Shown here piece by piece: positions 7,499 to 15,108 of a DNA stretch of 19,032 nt. The position numbers were made by a program, and so were the translations under genes. Origin of the DNA: CAYUJH01 sp964394585 (GTDB taxonomy: Bacteria; Bacteroidota; Bacteroidia; Cytophagales; Flammeovirgaceae); NCBI GenBank assembly GCA_964394585.1, contig CAYMYI010000082.1, positions 1 through 19,032 on the forward strand, read 5' to 3'. Each line of letters starts with the position of its first letter. Positions within the stretch are counted from its first letter, which is position 1. Below the pieces are notes generated by a model. That model ran no database searches and was not told where the DNA came from. It saw nothing but the letters and a program-made list of their open reading frames with translations.

Positions 7499-7528
7499 AA
7501 ATATGATTTTCACAAGCCTATGATAGAT

Positions 7529-8431
7529 TTACCACAGTTCCGCAGGATAAACTCCCTCGGCTATTAGATTGGCTATTTCTGTTTTTGCTTTTTCTTTATC
7601 TTCCCGATAAGTTACCCCGAACCACTTAGCATCGGTTTCTAGCACTTTCACTTGCGCAGTGCCTTCTTTGATAAGTTCGTTCACCACAGATGGTATATAA
7701 AATTCAGCTTTAAGGTTTTGGCTATTTTCTTTGATGAACGTATGAAAAAAGCGTTCGCAATGAGAAAAGATTTGAGGTGTAAAACCAAACATGTTCATGG
7801 AGGTGATTGAGCGAGGCGGAAGTTCTAGTGTTGCTGTTTCTTCTGTATTTTTGATGATTCCCGATTCAGTACGTTTAATTTTTGTACGTTCCACAATTGA
7901 GGTGAGGAAGCCTTCGGTATCAACACTACAAATACCGCGAGCAACAGTACCGTGTTCTGATAGCGTATTTTCTAAATGATACCCTCCCATGCAATATGTT
8001 TCAGAGGTTGCTTCTTGTTGCTGGAGAAAACTACTTAGCACTTGGTAAGCATCTTTTCCATAGAAATCATCTGCGTTTATTACTGCAAATGGCTCTTGTA
8101 TGGCTTCTTTTGCAACCATCACTGCATGCCCTGTTCCCCAGGGTTTTTGGCGTTCTTCGGGTACTCGAATGCCCGCCGGAACATTGTCCAGTTCTTGGTA
8201 TACATAGGCAATTTCTAAATGTCCTTGAAGTTTAGGCTCAAAAAAAGCTCTAAAATCGGTGGCAATGTCCTTACGAATTACAAAAACAACCTTTCCAAAT
8301 CCGGCTCGAAGGGCATCATAAATTGAGTATTCGATGAGCGCCTCTCCGTTCGGGCCAAACGTATCCATCTGTTTTAAGCTGCCATAGCGACTTCCCATTC
8401 CGGCAGCTAATACAAGTAGCGTAGGTTTCAT
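7529..8431 (-). CDS. Sugar-1-phosphate nucleotidyltransferase-like protein
   Basis: A 300-residue Rossmann-type NTP transferase (GalU/RmlA-like superfamily). The nucleotide-binding loop LAAGMGSRYGSLKQ is at 8-21, with FGPNGEALIEYSIYDAL after it. KPWGTGHAVMVAK (96-108) forms the base/sugar pocket and INADDFYG (118-125) holds the metal-binding Asp. Such enzymes activate a sugar phosphate to an NDP-sugar for cell-wall or surface polysaccharides. The exact sugar cannot be read from sequence, and the usual partner kinase is not adjacent. It lies 65 nt downstream of the symporter gene and is probably co-transcribed, although a perfect -7 element (TAGCTTTG at 8477-8470, - strand) lacks a -33 partner and leaves a separate promoter open. 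Confidence 0.85.
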   Translation of the reverse strand: MKPTLLVLAAGMGSRYGSLKQMDTFGPNGEALIEYSIYDALRAGFGKVVFVIRKDIATDFRAFFEPKLQGHLEIAYVYQELDNVPAGIRVPEERQKPWGTGHAVMVAKEAIQEPFAVINADDFYGKDAYQVLSSFLQQQEATSETYCMGGYHLENTLSEHGTVARGICSVDTEGFLTSIVERTKIKRTESGIIKNTEETATLELPPRSITSMNMFGFTPQIFSHCERFFHTFIKENSQNLKAEFYIPSVVNELIKEGTAQVKVLETDAKWFGVTYREDKEKAKTEIANLIAEGVYPAELW

Positions 8432-8496
8432 ATAGTTTTGATTAGGTGAATAGATGCATTAACTGCGGGCAAAGCTACATTTTATACAAAAAATAC

Positions 8497-10242
8497 CTAC
8501 GCTACCATACGCCACCAGCGGACTAACAAATACGAGGATAGGCATACTTGCAATCCTAAGAGTGCTCCCCATAGGTATTCGCCATACAGTAGGTACCCTA
8601 CCATAAATAAAAAGCTATACACCAAAAGGCATCCATTCACCATCGCAAGAATCCCCCATTTGATGCGGATTCGCTGTACAACCCAGCTTTTTTGTTGAAC
8701 AAATTTACTTCCTCCGAGCGCAATACCTGTTTTTCGGTAAAATACCTGAAAGGTAGTTTCAGGTTCAGGAGGAGTTAGATAGGTAACTACTACCCAAATA
8801 GCTGTGGTGGTGGCAACACCCACTAACAATTTGGTAGAAGATGCCCACGAAACGGCAAGTTGTTCTAATAATAAGGCTACGACACCCGATGCAAACATAG
8901 CGGCAATTTCGCTCCATGCATTAATCCGCCACCAAAACCATCTCAAAATGAAAATAAGACCGGTGCCAGCACCAAATAAAAGAACGAAGTCAAAAATTTG
9001 TTTGGCATTGCGGATACTCAATGCTACCAAAGCGGCAAGCACCATAAGCACTACGGTGATAATCCGCCCTGCCATTACAAGGGTAGCCTGTGAAGCATTG
9101 GGGCTTACAAATCGCTTGTAAAAATCGAACACTAGATAGGAAGCACCCCAATTCAGATGGGTAGAGATGGTCGACATGTATGCGGCAATCAGCGATGCCA
9201 TCACTACCCCCAAAAAACCCGCAGGTAGAAAGGTAAGCATGGCAGGATAAGCCAAATCGTGCCCTAGTTTATCAGCAGAAATGTTCGGAAATGCCGCTTG
9301 AAGGCTAGCCAAATCAGGGAAAAGTACTAACGATGCCAAAGCGACTAAAATCCAAGGCCAGGGGCGCAGTGCGTAATGCGCAATATTGAAAAATAAAGTA
9401 GCTCCTATGGCGTGCCGTTCGTTTTTAGCGGCTAACATTCGTTGAGCAATGTATCCCCCACCGCCTGGCTCAGACCCCGGATACCAAGAGCTCCACCATT
9501 GAACTGCTAATGGGATAATCAGCAAACTGATAAGCTGAGAGGTATCGGTCGCCGCCGGGAAAATTTCTAATTTATCTTGTACATTCTCGTGGGAAAGTAG
9601 TGCAGAAAGCCCCCCTACCTCAGGATGTTGCACGGCATACCATGCTGCGCCAATGGCTCCTACCATAGCGGTAAAAAACAAAATAAAATCGGTGAGTATT
9701 ACTCCTCTAAATCCGCCTAGAGCACTAAAAATCACGGTTACTACCGAGGCTATCCCTACAGTTGCCCACGGTGAAAGCCCCAATAATACTTCTCCAATTT
9801 TGATTGCGGCTAGTGTTACTGCCGCCATGCTAAGTACATTAAAGGCAATGCCTAAGTACAATGCTCGAAATCCTCGTAAAAACCTGGCGGGTTTCCCGCT
9901 ATAGCGGAACTCGTAAAATTCCATATCGGTATTAATGCCGGTTTTTCGCCAGAGCTTGGCATAAATAAAAACTGTAAGCATTCCTGTAAGTAAAAATGCC
10001 CACCATACCCAATTACCCATTACTCCGTTTTGGCGAACAATATCGGTAACTAGGTTGGGTGTATCGGTAGAAAAGGTAGTCGCTACCATAGAAATTCCCA
10101 ATAGCCACCAAGGCATATTTCGCCCTGAAAGAAAAAATTCTTCTGAGCTTTTACCGGCTTTTCGAGCTGCCCATCCTCCTATAAACAGTGTAGTAAAAAA
10201 GAAGAAGGCAATAATGCTCCAATCGATGAGTGTAAGGCGCAC
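8497..10242 (-). CDS. Sodium:solute symporter family transporter (GTG start)
   Basis: A 581-residue inner-membrane protein with about 13-14 hydrophobic segments, of the SSS (SGLT/PutP) family. Visible family segments: the N-terminal LIDWSIIAFFFFTTLFIGGWAARKA, then SSEEFFLSGRNMPWWLLG, the TTFSTDTPN stretch in an early helix, and GASYLVFDFYKRF. The start is GTG (10242-10240): the in-frame TGA just upstream (TGA ATC GTG) excludes any longer form, and the next Met would remove the first helix. It would bring in a small solute with Na+; the substrate is unknown. First gene of the leftward series, divergent from the TonB-dependent receptor across 166 bp. Confidence 0.9.
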   Translation of the reverse strand: MRLTLIDWSIIAFFFFTTLFIGGWAARKAGKSSEEFFLSGRNMPWWLLGISMVATTFSTDTPNLVTDIVRQNGVMGNWVWWAFLLTGMLTVFIYAKLWRKTGINTDMEFYEFRYSGKPARFLRGFRALYLGIAFNVLSMAAVTLAAIKIGEVLLGLSPWATVGIASVVTVIFSALGGFRGVILTDFILFFTAMVGAIGAAWYAVQHPEVGGLSALLSHENVQDKLEIFPAATDTSQLISLLIIPLAVQWWSSWYPGSEPGGGGYIAQRMLAAKNERHAIGATLFFNIAHYALRPWPWILVALASLVLFPDLASLQAAFPNISADKLGHDLAYPAMLTFLPAGFLGVVMASLIAAYMSTISTHLNWGASYLVFDFYKRFVSPNASQATLVMAGRIITVVLMVLAALVALSIRNAKQIFDFVLLFGAGTGLIFILRWFWWRINAWSEIAAMFASGVVALLLEQLAVSWASSTKLLVGVATTTAIWVVVTYLTPPEPETTFQVFYRKTGIALGGSKFVQQKSWVVQRIRIKWGILAMVNGCLLVYSFLFMVGYLLYGEYLWGALLGLQVCLSSYLLVRWWRMVA

Positions 10243-10408
10243 GATTCAATTATTTTTTTTAGAATAAAGCTCTAATGTAACCTAAAATAACATTGGAAAA
10301 TAGGCTCGCATACAGAAATGAGTAGTACATCGGCTCGCTTTATATGTAATAAATTCATATCCAAGCAAGGTTTAGGTAATAGTTAATCGATAGTTTACCA
10401 CATTACCT

Positions 10409-12661
10409 ATGAATGTGCTTATGAAAACAAGTCTTACGCTCCTTTACTTAGTCGCTTTTCTTTTAATAAGCAACTTAGAAAGCTTTGGGCAAGATTCCGG
10501 CTTTCAATGGTTTCAATCGGATGTACAGGAAGTGCTAGCTTTACCTATCGAACAACGGTGGAATGATATTACCATCACCACTGCGAGTAGAACAGAAGAA
10601 TCTACAGAAAAAGCCCTTGCGATGACTCGGGTAATTACAGCGGAACAAATTAAATGGCGGGGGTATCAGACTTTGCTCGAAGTGTTAGAAGATTTACCCG
10701 ATTTTAAAATTAGTAACCAATCGGAAGATGTGTATTTCAATAATATCACCTTGCGTGGTGTGGTGGGGCAAGAAAAGTTTGTGGTACTGCTCGATGGTAT
10801 CCGTATTTCATCGCCTACGAATGAAAAGCTTCCGCTATTGTATAATTATCCGGTTCATTTAGCGCAACAAATTGAAGTGGTATACGGACCGGCTTCGGCG
10901 TTGTATGGTGCCGATGCCCTAGCAGGGGTTATCAACATCATCACTAAAAAACCCAAAGAAAAACAAACACTTGCGGTTAATGCTAGTGGCAATACCGCCC
11001 CGATGTACAATGGGGAATTGTTTTTCAGTCAACGCATTGACCCCAAGTCTGTGATTACGTTTGCTGCCAATTATGGATACGATGCCCACCCTGACTACCC
11101 ATCGCTGTATGAAAACGACCCAACCATGGACTTATCGGGAATGGAAAGTGGCAACTTCAATACAGCTTTTGGACCAATCTCTCCACAAACTCCTTACGAC
11201 CCCAACTTTGATTTTACGGTTTCAGGCTATTCCCTATATGGTGGGCTTCATACTGAAAATTTTCAAGTGAGCGTCTTCAAAAACTTCTCAAGGACTCCCA
11301 GTTCCGTGGGCCTATCCCCCCAAAACGCTATTTATACAAAAGATGCTTTCTATGGCCATCATATCTTAATGGGGAATATATCGTACTCGAAAAACATCAA
11401 AAATGTTAGTTTGCTCACAAGTTTTATGGGTAGCACCTACGAGGTAGATAAAGAGTCGAATTTCAGAAATATTTATGTAGGGTTAGAACCCGCTTACAAG
11501 TATGCCTTAGGAAGCGAACTGAAATTATCGCAAGATGTATATTGGCAAGTATCGAATAACATAAACGTGATTGGTGGGGTAACTTTTGAGCGGTTTTTCT
11601 CTATACCGAAAAGTGCCGACCTCGATCAACCGGTGGATAAGTCGGTGAGCATTCGTGGGAATATTATCGGTACGCCACTCGAAGCAGAGTTTTTCAACTT
11701 AGAATATTTCAACTTTGGTAGTTTTGGGCAAGTGCAAGTGAATCCCAGCGAGGCTCTTTCGCTTACCTTAGGCAGCCGTTTCGACTACAACTCGCGGTTT
11801 GGGGCTACGTTTAATCCTAGGCTTGGTGTAGTTTGGCAACCTGCCGAACGTACAACTCTGAAAGCTTTTTATGGATCGTCGTTCTTAGCACCTTCGCCAG
11901 AAGCTACCTACGAACACTACGGGTCGTTCATCCCCGACGATAACGGCGGGTACTTCTCTTTTTTCTGGCATTTACCCAACCCCGATTTAGAACCTATCCG
12001 TTCAAACAACTTTGAAGTGGGCTTTCAGCATAATTTTAACGAAAACTTAAGCGTACAGCTAAGTACTTATTACAACCGCCTTACAAACTTGTACAATACC
12101 AAAGGCGATTCGGTACTAAACTTATACAATGGACAGTTTCTTGGGTTTCCGGTATTCGATATAGAAATTCCGGTGAATGAAGGAGAACAGAATAATTATG
12201 GCGGAACGCTCCAAATCGATTACAAAAAACAATGGCAAAGCGGCACTAAACTACTGAGCTACTTAGCGATGAGCTATTTAGATGGTACTGTTGACGAAAC
12301 TGAAAATGGAGAAACCAAAGAAATTGGGATGATTTCCCCGCTCATGGTCAAAGGAGGCGTTGATATCGGCTGGAAAAAGTTCTCGGTGTCTTCGCGGTTC
12401 ATTTACAACTCAGCCCAACGCGTGCTTGCTTTCGAAGAGAACGGCACCGACCGCCAAACGCTTGATGGCTATTTACTCATAAACTGCATGGTTCGGTACG
12501 AGCCTATTTGGCAGACTGCAGTATTTCTAAAGATTCATAATCTATTGGACCAACGCTACCGAGGTTTGCACAGCCTTGCCAACCGAAACGAAACGCTGGT
12601 ATTTAACGGTTCTCTACAACAACCCATTCGCTTATTTGCAGGTCTACAGCTGCAGCTATAA
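10409..12661 (+). CDS. TonB-dependent outer-membrane receptor
   Basis: A 750-residue outer-membrane protein. The signal peptide (about residues 5-28, MKTSLTLLYLVAFLLI through SFG|Q) fits equally well from the second ATG at 10421. A TonB-box-like stretch ITITTASRTEES (about 55-66) leads into the plug domain, with ITLRGV, VVLLDGIRI and VVYGPASALYGADALAGVINIIT. The rest is a barrel with the typical alternating aromatic strands, ending FLKIHNLLDQRYRG and a short last strand. It lacks the carboxypeptidase-like N-domain of SusC proteins and no susD is near, so it resembles siderophore, heme or colicin-type receptors; the ligand is unknown. The phosphatase gene follows after 41 nt in the same direction. 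Confidence 0.93.
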   Translation: MNVLMKTSLTLLYLVAFLLISNLESFGQDSGFQWFQSDVQEVLALPIEQRWNDITITTASRTEESTEKALAMTRVITAEQIKWRGYQTLLEVLEDLPDFKISNQSEDVYFNNITLRGVVGQEKFVVLLDGIRISSPTNEKLPLLYNYPVHLAQQIEVVYGPASALYGADALAGVINIITKKPKEKQTLAVNASGNTAPMYNGELFFSQRIDPKSVITFAANYGYDAHPDYPSLYENDPTMDLSGMESGNFNTAFGPISPQTPYDPNFDFTVSGYSLYGGLHTENFQVSVFKNFSRTPSSVGLSPQNAIYTKDAFYGHHILMGNISYSKNIKNVSLLTSFMGSTYEVDKESNFRNIYVGLEPAYKYALGSELKLSQDVYWQVSNNINVIGGVTFERFFSIPKSADLDQPVDKSVSIRGNIIGTPLEAEFFNLEYFNFGSFGQVQVNPSEALSLTLGSRFDYNSRFGATFNPRLGVVWQPAERTTLKAFYGSSFLAPSPEATYEHYGSFIPDDNGGYFSFFWHLPNPDLEPIRSNNFEVGFQHNFNENLSVQLSTYYNRLTNLYNTKGDSVLNLYNGQFLGFPVFDIEIPVNEGEQNNYGGTLQIDYKKQWQSGTKLLSYLAMSYLDGTVDETENGETKEIGMISPLMVKGGVDIGWKKFSVSSRFIYNSAQRVLAFEENGTDRQTLDGYLLINCMVRYEPIWQTAVFLKIHNLLDQRYRGLHSLANRNETLVFNGSLQQPIRLFAGLQLQL

Positions 12662-12702
12662 TTCTTTAAGGTATTATCTCCTACACATCAATTTATGCGG
12701 TA

Positions 12703-15078
12703 ATGACTCGATTGTTTTTCACGATAGTCTTTGCATTGGTTCCCTTCTTGGGGATTGCTCAGCAAGAACTCCAATCCTTACTCGATAGCCTTGAGACAGC
12801 TTCACCACAACAACAAGTAAATCTTTTTAAAAAGATTGGATTCCTATACCAAAAGTTAGAAGCTCACAAAAAAGCTGTTGCCTATTTCCAAGAAGCATAT
12901 CAGCAAGAAAAAAAATTAGGCTTTCCTCTCAACGAGCAAATGGTAACGCTAAAAAGTATTGCATTTAGTTATGAGCAAGGGCAGAGTACCGCTCAAGCTA
13001 TTGAAGTGTATCAACAGCTCTTATCGCTACACAAGCAACAAGGGGAAAAAGCCGCAGAAATAGCCATCCATCGGAAACTCTCTGCATTGTTTGAAAGCCG
13101 ACAAGCATACGATGATGCCATATTTCATGCACAGCAACTAGAGTCAGAAGTAATGCAATCGGGGCATGCCAACGAACAGGTTAACATACTCAATAACTTA
13201 GGATACCTTTTTAAGGTGAACGGAAACCTGGAAAATGCAGATGAGTATTATCAGCGAGCTTTCGAATTAGCATCTCAATCGGTTGCCTTAACAAACGAAG
13301 AGCGGGCAACGATGGGCATCAATCAAGGAGTGATACTCACCAGCCAAAAAAATTACCGTGAAGCTGAAGATAGCTACTTAGAGGCATTGCAAAACTTTCA
13401 GCGTGCTGAAAATTCCGCCAAGCAAGCAGAGGCGCTCAATTTCTTAGCCGCTAATTCACTGATTTCTAACAAAACAAATGATGCCCTTACCTACATTAAC
13501 CAAGCCGTTGCGCTTGCTGAATCCCAAAACGCTAAAGCAGAACTAGCGGATGCATATTTAATCCTTTCAGAAATTCACCAATTTGATAAAAACTTCGAAG
13601 AGTCAAAAAAGTACTATCAGCTACACCAAGAGTTAAAAGAACAGCTCGAAGCGGAAGATCGTATACGGCAGCAGGCATACCTTGAGCAAGAAATGGAGGT
13701 GGAGCGCCGCGAAAGCCAAATTAAATCGCTCATTGCCGAGCAACGCGAACAGGAAATGGCACTGCGGCAATCGGAACTCGAACGCGAAAAAAAGGAAAAA
13801 GAACTTGAGTTACTAAAGCAACAACAAAATTTGCAAGAAGCACAAATTAAAGCCGAACAACTTGAAAAAGAACGCGTTCGACAAACCCTTGCCCTTACCC
13901 AGCAAAAACTTGAAGCTGAACGCCGTCAACAACAAATCGAGGTGCTAGAGCAGGAGCAAGAAATTAAAGAACTCGCCCTCCGCCAAAAAGAATTGCAAGA
14001 AAAAGAACGGCAGCGGGCTATCGAACTACTTGAAACTGAAAAAAAACTACAAGCGCAGCAACTCGATGCTGAAGAACGTACGCGTAAATATTTTGTGGGT
14101 GCGTTTATCGTATTTGCCCTCTTCTTTTTGTTTATCCTCTATAGCTTATACATGCGAAGTAAATCCAACCGGCTACTTAAGCAACAACAAAACGAAATTC
14201 AATCGAAAAACGAAGAACTACAAGCTTCTGAAGAAGAGCTGCGGCAAAATATGGAGGAATTGAGAAGTACTCAAGAAGCCATGGAAGTACAAAATGTGGA
14301 GCTTGCAGCCAAAAACCGAACGGTAACTGAAAGTATTCAAGCAGCGCAGACGATCCAAACAGCTATTTTACCCAGTGCCACACAGCGAAATGCTTTATTC
14401 CCACAAAACTTCACGATTTACCGCCCAAAAGATATTGTCAGTGGCGATTTCTTTTGGTTACATGGCACTCAGCACGAAAAAATAGTCGCTGTAGTAGATT
14501 GTACCGGGCATGGTGTTCCGGGTGCTTTCATGTCGTTGGTGGGCGCCGACTCCCTTTCTGAAATCATCGAACTGAGAGAAATTAACGACCCTGCGTTTAT
14601 CCTAACCGAACTAAACCGAACGGTGCGGAACAAACTGAATCAAAAAGAAGGATTGAGCGATGAAGGGATGGATCTTGCAATTTGCAAATTCGAAAAACTT
14701 GAAGATAATCATGTAAAAATGACCTTTGCCGGTGCTAAAGGAAAAATGTTCATTGTCTATACCGATAGTATGCTAGAAGAGTTAAAAGGCGACCGCAAAG
14801 CAATAGGAGGAAAACATAATAAAGACGATATCGAATTTACTAATCAGGAAAAAGTACTTCCACCTGAAACAATGCTGTATTTTCTAACCGATGGCTACAT
14901 CGACCAAGCCGACAAGCAACGAAGGCGTTTCTCTTCTAAGCGATTTAAAAATTTGCTCTTGAAAATTCATCTACTCTCGCTTGAAGAGCAAAAAACTAAG
15001 TTAGAAGCTGCCCTTGACAAGCATCAGGGTAAAGAACACCAACGCGATGATATTACAGTAATGGGGATTCGTATTTAA
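12703..15078 (+). CDS. TPR / coiled-coil transmembrane protein with SpoIIE-type PP2C phosphatase domain
   Basis: A 791-residue sensor-like phosphatase. N-terminal signal sequence (MTRLFFTIVFALVPFLGIAQ), then TPR repeats to about residue 330, a Gln/Glu/Arg-rich coiled coil (about 325-460), one membrane helix (about 463-484), a short second coiled coil, and a cytoplasmic PP2C/SpoIIE domain (about 546-791). Metal ligands are intact: Asp577/Asp582 in DIVSGDFFW, Asp599 in VDCTGHGVPGAFM, Asp730 in FLTDGYID and Asp782/Asp783 in RDDITVMGI. The TPR and long coiled coil should be periplasmic, so outside signals could control Ser/Thr-phosphate removal inside, as RsbU/SpoIIE proteins do for partner-switch pathways; no anti-sigma gene is in view. 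The 41-nt spacing to the TonB receptor suggests co-expression. Confidence 0.92.
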   Translation: MTRLFFTIVFALVPFLGIAQQELQSLLDSLETASPQQQVNLFKKIGFLYQKLEAHKKAVAYFQEAYQQEKKLGFPLNEQMVTLKSIAFSYEQGQSTAQAIEVYQQLLSLHKQQGEKAAEIAIHRKLSALFESRQAYDDAIFHAQQLESEVMQSGHANEQVNILNNLGYLFKVNGNLENADEYYQRAFELASQSVALTNEERATMGINQGVILTSQKNYREAEDSYLEALQNFQRAENSAKQAEALNFLAANSLISNKTNDALTYINQAVALAESQNAKAELADAYLILSEIHQFDKNFEESKKYYQLHQELKEQLEAEDRIRQQAYLEQEMEVERRESQIKSLIAEQREQEMALRQSELEREKKEKELELLKQQQNLQEAQIKAEQLEKERVRQTLALTQQKLEAERRQQQIEVLEQEQEIKELALRQKELQEKERQRAIELLETEKKLQAQQLDAEERTRKYFVGAFIVFALFFLFILYSLYMRSKSNRLLKQQQNEIQSKNEELQASEEELRQNMEELRSTQEAMEVQNVELAAKNRTVTESIQAAQTIQTAILPSATQRNALFPQNFTIYRPKDIVSGDFFWLHGTQHEKIVAVVDCTGHGVPGAFMSLVGADSLSEIIELREINDPAFILTELNRTVRNKLNQKEGLSDEGMDLAICKFEKLEDNHVKMTFAGAKGKMFIVYTDSMLEELKGDRKAIGGKHNKDDIEFTNQEKVLPPETMLYFLTDGYIDQADKQRRRFSSKRFKNLLLKIHLLSLEEQKTKLEAALDKHQGKEHQRDDITVMGIRI

Positions 15079-15108
15079 AAAGGCATGAGATAAATGCTAG
15101 TTCAACTT

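Noticed and set aside
8804..9121. Plus-strand open frame of 105 codons inside the symporter gene
   Set aside because: Antisense shadow of a well-conserved membrane protein gene; low-complexity translation with no family features. The same applies to 9653-9904.
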